Assembly: GCA_016711825.1 (NCBI GenBank) | Contig: JADJSG010000005.1 | Location: forward strand, 124,001 to 188,000 | Length of the DNA: 64,000 nucleotides | Direction of reading: 5' to 3' | DNA from: Bacteroidota bacterium | GTDB lineage: Bacteria > Bacteroidota > Bacteroidia > Chitinophagales > Chitinophagaceae | In this document: one piece after another, positions 8,555 to 17,181 of the stretch | Position numbering within the stretch: the stretch's first letter is position 1 | Layout: every line of letters begins with the position of its first letter | The notes under the pieces: model-generated | Seen by the model: only the letters and a program-made list of their open reading frames with translations | Told to the model about the DNA's origin: nothing | Databases searched by the model: none | Position numbers and translations under genes: made by a program

Positions 8555-11500
8555 ATGTTAAACTTTATCAATAAACTTTTTGGTGGTAGCAAATCTGAAA
8601 AAGATGTAAAAAAACTGTCTCCAGTCATCGATCAAATCAACCAGCACTTTCAGTCGTATCAATCACTAAGCAATGACGACTTGAGAGCCAAAACCGTTGA
8701 CTTCAGACAACGTATCGCAACCCATGTAAAAGAAATAACGACCCAAATCAGCGATTTAAAAACCAACGCTGAAACAACAGTGGACATCCATGCAAAAAGT
8801 GATCTATACAAACAAATTGATCAGCTTGTAAAAACACGTGATACACAACTCGAAGAAATATTATTACAATTGTTACCCGAAGCATTTGCAACAGTAAAAG
8901 CAGCTTCGCAACGATTTAAAGAAAATACTGAAATCAGAAGTAAAGCCACTGATTTAGATAGAAACCTTGCCGTTAAAAAAGAATACATTACCATTGAAGG
9001 TGATGAGGTGATTTTTAAAAACACATGGCTTGCTGCAGGTTCACCCGTTACCTGGAATATGGTGCATTATGATGTACAGCTTATAGGAGGGTATAATTTA
9101 CACGAAGGTAAAATATCAGAAATGGCTACAGGTGAAGGTAAAACATTGGTTTCTACCCTACCCGCTTATCTGAACGGCTTAACCGGTGAAGGGGTTCATA
9201 TAGTAACTGTCAACGATTATCTTGCTCGTCGGGATAGTGAATGGAATGGCACCTTGTTTGAATGGCTTGGACTTACCGTCGATTGTATCGATAAGCATCA
9301 GCCCAACTCAGAAGAAAGACGTCAAGCCTATATGTGCGATATTATATATGGCACCAACAACGAATTTGGTTTTGACTACCTAAGAGATAATATGGTACAT
9401 CATCCTTCAGAAATGGTACAACGCAAATTACATTATGCCATGGTAGATGAAGTAGATAGTGTATTAATTGATGACGCCCGTACCCCATTAATCATTTCAG
9501 GCCCCGTGCCTAAAGGTGACGACCAGGAATACCATTTATTAAAACCAAGGATTGAACGATTGGTAGAAGTACAACGTAAAGTAGTGAATGCCTTTTTGTT
9601 GGAAGCTAAAAAAATGATTAGCAATGGTAATGATGACAAAGAAGGCGGTGGTTTGGCCCTCCTACGTGCACATAGAGGTTTACCTAAAAACAGCTCAACC
9701 ATCAAGTTTTTGAGCGAAAATGGAATTAAACAAATATTACAAAAAACAGAAAACTACTATTTAGCAGACCAGCAAAAAAATATGCCAAAAGTAGATGCTG
9801 AATTGTATTTTACAATAGATGAAAAAAACAATCAGGTAGACCTTACCCAAAAAGGTATTGGTATGCTGACAAGCACTGCCGAAGATGCTGATTTCTTTGT
9901 GATGCCTGATATCTCTACGGGTTTAGCAGCCATCGATCATGCAGATATACCATTAGAGGAAAAAGCAAAACAAAAAGATGCATTAATACAAGAGTACTCA
10001 CTCAAAGCAGATAGAATACATACCATACAACAATTACTCAAAGCCTATACCGTGTTTGAAAAAGATGTGGAATATGTAGTGATGGATGGTAAAGTAAAAA
10101 TTGTGGATGAACAAACTGGTCGTATTTTAGATGGACGTCGATACAGTGACGGATTACATCAAGCGATAGAAGCTAAAGAAAATGTAGATGTAGAAGCTGC
10201 AACCCAAACCTTTGCAACGGTAACGCTTCAAAATTATTTTAGAATGTACCATAAACTTGCAGGTATGACAGGTACAGCCGAAACTGAAGCTGGAGAGTTT
10301 TGGACAATTTACAAATTGGATGTCACCACCATTCCTACCAATGTAAATGTGATAAGAAAAGACGAACAGGACCTGGTGTTTAAAACAAAAAGAGAAAAAT
10401 ACAGAGCTGTTATTGAAGAAGTAAAAAAATTGCGTGAACAAGGAAGAGCCATTCTTGTAGGTACCACGTCGGTAGAAGTATCAGAATTGCTCAGCAAAAT
10501 GCTTGCCTTTGACAAAGTTCCTCACAATGTATTGAATGCAAAACAACATGCTCGTGAAGCACAAGTAGTGGCTGAGGCTGGATTAACAGGAGCCGTAACA
10601 ATTGCTACCAATATGGCTGGTAGAGGTACCGATATCAAGTTGGCACCTGATGTAAAAAAAGCAGGTGGCTTGGCTATCATAGGTACTGAACGTCATGAAA
10701 GTAGACGAGTAGATAGACAGTTACGTGGCCGTGCAGGACGTCAGGGCGACCCTGGTAGCTCACAATTTTTCGTATCGCTTGAAGACGATTTGATGCGTTT
10801 GTTTGGCAGTGAAAAACTGAGTGGATGGATGGATAAACTTGGACACAAAGATGGGGATGTGATTCAGCATAGCATGATCAGCAAATCAATCGAAAGAGCC
10901 CAGAAAAAAGTAGAAGAAAACAATTTTGGTATTCGAAAAAGATTGCTTGAATATGATGATGTGATGAATGCACAACGTGAGGTGATTTACAGTAGAAGAA
11001 GAAATGCCTTGTTTGGTGAAAGATTAGCCATGGATTTAGACAATGCTTTTTATGACAGTTGCAATCTCATTGCTACACAGTTTGACAATAAAAGAAACTA
11101 CGAAGAATTTAAAATTGAAGTCATTCGTGATTTTGCTTTTGAACCAGCTATTGGCGAACAAGAATTTTTGAAAATAGATGTGGCCTCATTGACTGATAAA
11201 TTATATTTTCAATTAAAAGAATTATACACCCAAAAATTAGCATACCTCAAGGAAAATACCTTACCTGTTTTACAAAACATCTTGCAACAAAATGGTGAGC
11301 GTATAGAAAATATTGCGGTACCTTTTACCGATGGACATAGGGCCTTACAAATCATTGCAGACCTTAAAAAAAGCGTGAGCTCTTCAGGACAAGAATTGAT
11401 CAATGCTTTAGAAAGACAAATCACCCTTGGGCTTATAGACGAATCGTGGAAAAATCATTTACGCCAAATGGACGAGATGAAACAAAGTGTGCAATTGGCT

Positions 11501-11860
11501 AGCTATGAACAAAAAGACCCATTGTTGATATACAAATTTGAAGCCTTTAATTTATTTAAAGAAATGATAGGGGTAACCAATAAAAATATCGTTTCATTTT
11601 TGATTCGTTGTGGCATCCCAATGCAAGAGGAACAAGACATTCATCAAGCCCGTGTAGAAAAAACAGACATGAGCCGTATGCGTGCCAACAAAGAAGAAAT
11701 TGATGCAGCAGGTGAAGATTACGCAGCCAATGAAAACGATTACTATGACCCCACACCTGTAAAAAAGGAACCCATCAGAAACTTAGAACCTAAAATTGGT
11801 CGCAACGATCCTTGCCCTTGTGGTAGTGGCAAGAAATTTAAGCAATGTCATGGAAAGTAA
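8555..11860 (+). CDS. secA: Preprotein translocase ATPase SecA
   Basis: ATPase motor that drives unfolded preproteins through SecYEG at the inner membrane. The DEAD motor is intact: Walker A ATGEGKT (about 190-197), the DEVD Walker B (about 297-300), TNMAGRGTDIKL and the QLRGRAGRQGDPG arginine-finger region. The C-terminal zinc hook is complete (CPCGSGKKFKQCHG, ending the protein), which binds SecB or the ribosome. At 1101 aa it is about 200 residues longer than E. coli SecA; the extra sequence is largely an insertion after the DEVD region (about residues 320-510), as is usual in Bacteroidota. It has its own promoter and no operon partner. It is the entry point for the many Sec-dependent exported proteins in this window. 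Confidence 0.97.
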   Translation: MLNFINKLFGGSKSEKDVKKLSPVIDQINQHFQSYQSLSNDDLRAKTVDFRQRIATHVKEITTQISDLKTNAETTVDIHAKSDLYKQIDQLVKTRDTQLEEILLQLLPEAFATVKAASQRFKENTEIRSKATDLDRNLAVKKEYITIEGDEVIFKNTWLAAGSPVTWNMVHYDVQLIGGYNLHEGKISEMATGEGKTLVSTLPAYLNGLTGEGVHIVTVNDYLARRDSEWNGTLFEWLGLTVDCIDKHQPNSEERRQAYMCDIIYGTNNEFGFDYLRDNMVHHPSEMVQRKLHYAMVDEVDSVLIDDARTPLIISGPVPKGDDQEYHLLKPRIERLVEVQRKVVNAFLLEAKKMISNGNDDKEGGGLALLRAHRGLPKNSSTIKFLSENGIKQILQKTENYYLADQQKNMPKVDAELYFTIDEKNNQVDLTQKGIGMLTSTAEDADFFVMPDISTGLAAIDHADIPLEEKAKQKDALIQEYSLKADRIHTIQQLLKAYTVFEKDVEYVVMDGKVKIVDEQTGRILDGRRYSDGLHQAIEAKENVDVEAATQTFATVTLQNYFRMYHKLAGMTGTAETEAGEFWTIYKLDVTTIPTNVNVIRKDEQDLVFKTKREKYRAVIEEVKKLREQGRAILVGTTSVEVSELLSKMLAFDKVPHNVLNAKQHAREAQVVAEAGLTGAVTIATNMAGRGTDIKLAPDVKKAGGLAIIGTERHESRRVDRQLRGRAGRQGDPGSSQFFVSLEDDLMRLFGSEKLSGWMDKLGHKDGDVIQHSMISKSIERAQKKVEENNFGIRKRLLEYDDVMNAQREVIYSRRRNALFGERLAMDLDNAFYDSCNLIATQFDNKRNYEEFKIEVIRDFAFEPAIGEQEFLKIDVASLTDKLYFQLKELYTQKLAYLKENTLPVLQNILQQNGERIENIAVPFTDGHRALQIIADLKKSVSSSGQELINALERQITLGLIDESWKNHLRQMDEMKQSVQLASYEQKDPLLIYKFEAFNLFKEMIGVTNKNIVSFLIRCGIPMQEEQDIHQARVEKTDMSRMRANKEEIDAAGEDYAANENDYYDPTPVKKEPIRNLEPKIGRNDPCPCGSGKKFKQCHGK

Positions 11861-11890
11861 TAGCAGGAGCGCATCATTGTGCACATTGTT

Positions 11891-12006
11891 AAGCTAATTC
11901 CTGCTATTCGCTCCAAGTTTTTTGTCAATTCTTCAACTTTATTTCGTCAGGCTCAATATAATCTTCTCAGAATGACAAAAAAGCTTTCCGCTACTATCAG
12001 GGCTAT
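11891..12006. repeat. Intergenic inverted-repeat element after secA
   Basis: A structured intergenic block. Conserved-looking flanks TTCCTGCTATTCGCTCCAA (left) and TTTCCGCTACTATCAGGGCT (right) enclose an inverted repeat: TTTTTTGTCA at 11918-11927 pairs with TGACAAAAAA at 11973-11982, and the pairing extends inward by TTCT/AGAA past a one-base bulge. From memory, near-identical flanks with varying inner arms occur between genes in many Bacteroidota genomes; I cannot confirm this here. A 96-codon open frame crosses it but is unlikely to be a gene. It may also end secA transcription. Confidence 0.6.
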
Positions 12007-12313
12007 TTTTCGGGGTCTGTTTATATATTTAGCTGAAATAAAGGCAAAGCCTAATAAGAACATAGTGCTTGCGAAGGCGCAGCCTCCGAAGAGGAGAGGT
12101 TCTGACTTTAAAAAAATGCAGATTTTAAATGTTAAAATATACGGGTACCAAAGGTTATCTTTATGGTAATATCGAACCGAAGTAAATCATTCGATAACTG
12201 AATGAAAAATGTTGCATGAAGTTATTCTTATTTTATAGTTTGTATTTTTTCCGACTGTTGAAAGCATGTACCAAAATTATTCCGTTTGTTTTCTAACGAC
12301 TTCCAAAAAGTAT
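12007..12313. other. Non-coding stretch with a GC-rich patch
   Basis: No convincing gene. A GC-rich patch at about 12068-12100 holds two short overlapping hairpins, AGGC/GCCT (12075-12085) and CTCC/GGAG (12084-12096), which share bases and so exclude each other. The rest is A/T-rich and featureless. Confidence 0.4.
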
Positions 12314-15034
12314 TTACCTGATGAGAATAATATCACCTTTTAAGATAAAATCTTCACCGCCACATTTATATCTACAAATGTAATAATAAACCCCAACGGG
12401 CATATCCTGGTACTTATATCTTCCACCCCAACCAGATATCTGGTCCGAACTTTCGTAAACAATATTCCCCCATCTGTCTGCAATTCTGATTTCATATAGG
12501 TCGAAAACGCCTTTAATGAGAAATTCATCATTCACATCGTCACCATTTGGAGAAAACGCATTTGGTACAAATATTTTACAGCAATAATTCGGATTACTTT
12601 TAAGTCTTAAGATTCTAATGCTATCACAACCGTTGAAATTTTGAAATGTATCAATAAAAATACCTGATTTTTTGTATCCTAGAAAAGTTTCTCCAGGGCA
12701 AATTTCATGAGTAATAGTATTAACTATTTTAGGAATAACAGACAAATCAATTATTCTTAAACTATCACATCCGTTATAACTTATAAATGTATCAATATAG
12801 CTGCCTGTGGTCGTATAACCCAGATAAGATTCACCTTCACAAATAGTTTGAAGCAGGTTTGAAGATGAATTTGGCAAGACAATTAAATTAAGTGTTCTAA
12901 TGCTGTCACAACTATTACCCCCCACAAGTGTATCAATATATACTCCGGTTAAAGAGTACCCCAGGTATGAATCACCCTGACAAATTGTTTGTGATATGTT
13001 AGAAGATGAACTTGGTAAAACAATTAAATAAAGTGTCCTGACACTGTCGCATCCATTATTATTAACCAGTGTATCAATATATGTACCTGTCAAAGAATAT
13101 CCAAGGTATGTATCGCCCTGACAAATAGTTTGTGATATATTAGAAGATGAGTTTGGCAATACAGTTAAATTAATAGTTCTAATACTATCGCAGCCATTAT
13201 AACTAACTAATGTATCAATGTAAATACCTGTCAAAGAATATCCCTGGTATGAATCACCCTGACAAATAGTTTGTGAGATATTAGATGATAAGTTAGGTAA
13301 AACAATTAAATTAAGTGTCCTGATACTATCACATCCATTATAACTTACAAGTGTATCAATGTATGTGCCTGAAGTGAAATAACCAAGAAATGAATCACCT
13401 TGACAAATCGTTTGTGATATAGTATCGACTGACGAATGGTTTATCAAAATGCTTAGAACATGAATACTGTCGCAACCATTTAATGCAAGAAAGTGTTGAT
13501 AAAAAGTTGCTGAATTTGTATAAAGAATAGAATCATAATACAAACTGTCGCATCCTGATACAAGAGTTGTATCATAAACTATGCACTCATGTAATTTTAC
13601 CGTGTAATTATCGACACTACCTATAGGTGTAAAATTGTAAATTCCTATGTCTGGATCAAAGTCAACAGTTGTGTAATAAAAGCCTGATAAGTATACTGAA
13701 TTTAATCCATAAGATTTGATTATTATACTTTTATCATATGTAAAAGAGTATCCTCCATCACTAGATTTTGCCCAAATCATATTCCCACCGCTATTCATTT
13801 TTAAGAAAAAACAATCAGGGGAACTAATCGGAGTAATCAGATACGTGCCCAACCCAAAGTCAAAATCCACCGTGTTGTCGAAAATCCCCCCAACAAATAT
13901 ATTTCCCATGCTGTCAACATCTAGTGAATGAGCTTCATCAGTACCTAAATTACCAGCAGACTTTGCCCAAATAAAATTACCAGAACTATCCCATTTACAA
14001 ACAAAAATATCGTAGTCATTAAAAAAAGAAGCGGCTATATTATAAACGGCAGGCCCTGGATTAAAATCAACAGTAAATTTAAATCGACCAGTTTGTATTA
14101 TATCACCTTCGGGAGAAATAGCTATGGAGCTTGTATATGACGAATACGTTGTCCCCTTTGCCCAAACAAAATTTCCTGCATATGTTAATTTAACTATTAC
14201 GTTTCCCTCAGCTAAATTGCAAACTCCAATACCAGGATCGTAATCCACACCAGGGCCAACTGCTAACGTAGCTATGTAAATATAGCCATCTGCACTGCTT
14301 GCCATGAACAACCCCTTGGTTTCTATTCCAATTTGCTTCGCCCAAACAAAATTTCCGTTACTATCCAGTTTGCTAATAAATGCACTGGAATTTTGCCCGC
14401 CAATCATATTGTATATGGGTGCACCTGGATCAAAATCCATGATGTTATTGAAGGAGCCCGTACAATATACGTTATTAATAGAATCCACCGCAAGGGTCAT
14501 AGGTAAATTCAAATAAAAAGTTCCACCTACGAAGGATTTCGCCCATATAAAATTACCATTCATATCTAATTTAAGAATAAAATAGCCCCCACCTGTCATA
14601 TTATAAACACCTGGTCCTGGGTCAAAATCAGTAGTGCCTGTAAAAGTACCCGCCACAATTATATTATCATTTTTATCTATTTTAACTGACAGTCCCTGAG
14701 CAGAATTAACCCCGGTTATATTTTTAGCCCAAATAAAATTACCTGAGCTGTCTAACTTCGATATATAAAAATCACTACCATTATTTGCAATCAAGTTGTA
14801 AACTCCAACTCCTGGATCCATATCCGCAGTACCAATGAAAGTACCTGTATTATATACGTTTCCGTAATTATCTACTGTCATTGCATAACAGTAGTCGCCT
14901 GAAGCTCCACCATAAGATTTAGCCCAATCGAAAGTTTGTGCATGTGCCGCTTGATTCAAAAGTGTTATAAAAAACAGAATGCATATATTTTTCCCAATTG
15001 TAGTAAACAGATTATATGTATTAAGTAATATCAT
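12314..15034 (-). CDS. Large T9SS type B surface protein with propeller and 47-aa repeats
   Basis: 906-aa secreted protein in three parts. After a signal peptide (ending AHAQ), residues about 33-470 hold about eight SBBP-type repeats of the form FxWAKxxG, GNVYxTGxFxGTxDFDPG, YNL..G.DxYISKLDSSGNF, predicted to fold as a beta-propeller. Residues about 480-815 hold six good and one degraded copy of a 47-residue repeat (SQTICQGDSY, GYSLTGxYIDTL, GCDSIRTL). The last about 90 residues (VPNAFSPNGDDVNDEF, IADRWGNIVYES, PVGVYYY) are a type B, gliding-associated sorting domain, which leads to secretion and often to attachment through a partner outer-membrane protein. An adhesive or matrix role is likely but unproven. 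It is a single gene with 557 bases of upstream non-coding DNA. Confidence 0.9.
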   Translation of the reverse strand: MILLNTYNLFTTIGKNICILFFITLLNQAAHAQTFDWAKSYGGASGDYCYAMTVDNYGNVYNTGTFIGTADMDPGVGVYNLIANNGSDFYISKLDSSGNFIWAKNITGVNSAQGLSVKIDKNDNIIVAGTFTGTTDFDPGPGVYNMTGGGYFILKLDMNGNFIWAKSFVGGTFYLNLPMTLAVDSINNVYCTGSFNNIMDFDPGAPIYNMIGGQNSSAFISKLDSNGNFVWAKQIGIETKGLFMASSADGYIYIATLAVGPGVDYDPGIGVCNLAEGNVIVKLTYAGNFVWAKGTTYSSYTSSIAISPEGDIIQTGRFKFTVDFNPGPAVYNIAASFFNDYDIFVCKWDSSGNFIWAKSAGNLGTDEAHSLDVDSMGNIFVGGIFDNTVDFDFGLGTYLITPISSPDCFFLKMNSGGNMIWAKSSDGGYSFTYDKSIIIKSYGLNSVYLSGFYYTTVDFDPDIGIYNFTPIGSVDNYTVKLHECIVYDTTLVSGCDSLYYDSILYTNSATFYQHFLALNGCDSIHVLSILINHSSVDTISQTICQGDSFLGYFTSGTYIDTLVSYNGCDSIRTLNLIVLPNLSSNISQTICQGDSYQGYSLTGIYIDTLVSYNGCDSIRTINLTVLPNSSSNISQTICQGDTYLGYSLTGTYIDTLVNNNGCDSVRTLYLIVLPSSSSNISQTICQGDSYLGYSLTGVYIDTLVGGNSCDSIRTLNLIVLPNSSSNLLQTICEGESYLGYTTTGSYIDTFISYNGCDSLRIIDLSVIPKIVNTITHEICPGETFLGYKKSGIFIDTFQNFNGCDSIRILRLKSNPNYCCKIFVPNAFSPNGDDVNDEFLIKGVFDLYEIRIADRWGNIVYESSDQISGWGGRYKYQDMPVGVYYYICRYKCGGEDFILKGDIILIR
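12590..13416 (-). repeat. Tandem 141-bp coding repeats
   Basis: Within the 906-aa gene, six copies (the last two diverged) of a 141-base unit lie head to tail. Marker sequence ACAAATAGTTTGTGA recurs at 13121 and 13262, exactly 141 bases apart. The middle three copies are most alike, so copy number is likely to change by recombination. Confidence 0.85.
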
Positions 15035-15455
15035 TGCTAAAATAGTTTATCGAAGTCTAAAATTATTTTCTGTTAGTATTTTCATACATATATTGGCAAT
15101 GCTCATATTTTATTCTCAAAATTAATAATATAAACGGTTCTATTAGAATATTTTATTTTTTTCACCTAATCACCTTAGGCAGATATTCTAAATATTAAGA
15201 TAAATAAAAGTACTGATTAAGGTTAAGGGATATCGTTATCTTTACAACCGATAACCGTTTCAAATATATAAGTATCTAATGTGTCAATATTCTTTCTTTG
15301 CTTACAATGCAATAAAGTCAAGATTAAACTCAAAAAGTACTACTTTATCACAATTTGTACCTCAGTTGTACCCTATTAAGATGTATTTTCAATGCAGGCC
15401 TATACAGTATTACGTTTCAATAAATTTATTACTTTCTGTCATGGTAAGTAAATGA
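15035..15455. other. A/T-rich intergenic stretch, no gene found
   Basis: No convincing coding sequence between the divergent 906-aa protein and the TPR gene. A nested inverted repeat is visible near 15140-15195 (outer arms TAGAATAT / ATATTCTA, inner arms CCTAA / TTAGG). Promoters for both genes must lie here, but none matches the consensus well. Confidence 0.4.
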
Positions 15456-15489
15456 TTTGATTCCAACATGATTAAATATTGGAATCAAA
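15456..15489. repeat. Perfect 11-bp inverted repeat upstream of the TPR gene
   Basis: TTTGATTCCAA (15456-15466) and TTGGAATCAAA (15479-15489) are perfect inverted copies around 12 bases. It lies about 115 bases before the TPR start and has no T run after it, so an operator is more likely than a terminator. Confidence 0.5.
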
Positions 15490-15603
15490 CTTCGCTTATT
15501 TATCATTGCTGACCTTGTGACGTTTTTTCGTGTTGCCCTTTTGTTTTAAAAAAAATAACTTAAATACTAAATCATAGTTTGTATTTTCACTGTGACAAAC
15601 TTT

Positions 15604-16929
15604 ATGATGAAATTTTATGTATTCCTTTTTTTGTGTTTATGTAGTCAAGTAACTATATCTAACGCGCAGTCAAATACGCTTCAGTTATTGCAAAGGGCAG
15701 AAACGGATAGCGCTAAGGTGCGTTTACTTTGTGTGGCCTCCTTTGAAAAACTCAATACGAATATTGACAGCGCCATGTACTTTGCCCAGGAGGCTTTACG
15801 TTTGGCACAAAACGATGACAACCAAGCAGGCATCGCCAAAAGCCTTAATGCCATTGGCAATGTATTATTGCAAACTGGTCAACACGATAAAGCCCTCGAA
15901 ACCTACCTAAGTGCCCTTAAAAAAGCAGAAGCCGCTCAATCTCAAGCGAGCATAGCCCAAACCTATTCTAATATCGGCAACTTGTATATTAACCAAGGTG
16001 AATACCGATTACCTTTAGCATACCTTTTTAAAGCAAAAAAAATAAATGAAACAAGCAAGGATTATGAAAAACTAACCATTAACCTGGTCAATATTGGCAT
16101 TTGTTATCAGTACCTTGACATGGCAGACTCAGCATTGTTTTATTTAAATGATGCCTTAAAACTTGCTACTGAACAACACAATGAACAAGTAGAGTGTTCC
16201 ATTTTGTATTATATAGGAACGGTGTATGAAGACATCAAAAATAGCTTAATGGCTAAAAATTATTATTCTCTAAGTTTAACCATAGCCCACAAAACGAGCA
16301 ATCAGAATATGCTGAGCTCAGTGTATAAAAAACTTGGGGGTATGATGAAAAACGAAAATCCTGATTCAGCCCTTTTCTATACAAGCAAAGCCTATGAAAT
16401 TGCTTCCAACAATAAGTATTATGTGATGAGTATGAATGCATCTGCTACCCTATATGAATTGTATATGAATGCAGGCAATAAGGATAGCAGTTTAAAATAT
16501 TTAAAAATTAGGTACGATCTTAAAGACAGTTTATTTAATAATGAAAAAATCAAACACATTCAAACTATGACCTTGCAGGAGCAGCTCAGGCAAAACGACT
16601 TGCAACAAGCCCTGGAAAAACAACAAAAAGAACGAATGCAAAACGCTCAATATATTGGCATTGCCTTGTTTATTTTAGGCTTGTTTGTTTTGCTGATCGT
16701 ACTCAGTCACAAAAAAGTAAAACCTAGAATTATTGAATATGTAGGCATGATAGCCCTCCTCTTGTTTTTTGAATTTATAGCGCTTTATTTACATCCGTAT
16801 ATTGAAAAATGGTCACATCACAAACCTGTAATTGCATTATTCATTTTAGTATGCATAGCGTCAATATTAGTCCCCAGTCATCATCGATTAGAAAAATGGG
16901 TGAAAGAAAAACTTGCAAAAAAGAAATAA
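15604..16929 (+). CDS. Membrane-bound TPR protein without an output domain
   Basis: About 441 aa: a signal peptide (about 1-22, ending SNAQ), an array of five or six tetratricopeptide repeats (about 35-310; repeats such as AKSLNAIGNVLLQTGQHDKALETY and AQTYSNIGNLYINQGEY), a coiled-coil linker rich in Gln (about 315-345), then two or three membrane segments (about 350-370, 380-400 and 410-425) and a short basic tail. This is the sensor half of the TPR histidine kinases or TPR-HTH regulators of Bacteroidota, but no kinase or DNA-binding domain follows. A GTG at 15592 would only add four residues; the ATG at 15604 begins a clean signal peptide. Likely a scaffold or sensor subunit; partner unknown. 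Confidence 0.7.
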   Translation: MMKFYVFLFLCLCSQVTISNAQSNTLQLLQRAETDSAKVRLLCVASFEKLNTNIDSAMYFAQEALRLAQNDDNQAGIAKSLNAIGNVLLQTGQHDKALETYLSALKKAEAAQSQASIAQTYSNIGNLYINQGEYRLPLAYLFKAKKINETSKDYEKLTINLVNIGICYQYLDMADSALFYLNDALKLATEQHNEQVECSILYYIGTVYEDIKNSLMAKNYYSLSLTIAHKTSNQNMLSSVYKKLGGMMKNENPDSALFYTSKAYEIASNNKYYVMSMNASATLYELYMNAGNKDSSLKYLKIRYDLKDSLFNNEKIKHIQTMTLQEQLRQNDLQQALEKQQKERMQNAQYIGIALFILGLFVLLIVLSHKKVKPRIIEYVGMIALLLFFEFIALYLHPYIEKWSHHKPVIALFILVCIASILVPSHHRLEKWVKEKLAKKK

Positions 16930-17181
16930 AACTGCAAGTTATTTTGCATCATCCTTTACAGGAGACTTTCTTATTTACAAATTAAAGCATCATAAATCGA
17001 CTTGCAAAAATGAACCCTCCAATTTATCGAATTATTCAAGCCTATATCGTATCTTTAAGTAATAATAGTTACTCATTCAATAAATTGATTCTGTATATTC
17101 AGTTAAAATTCAAGGTGTGTACATATTATACTGATATTTTTCTGACTATTCAATAAATAATTTTAGTACAATACAATAAAG

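Noticed and set aside
11879..12169. A 96-codon rightward open frame after secA
   Set aside because: It runs through the inverted-repeat element, has no recognisable domain or promoter, and its composition follows the non-coding repeat.
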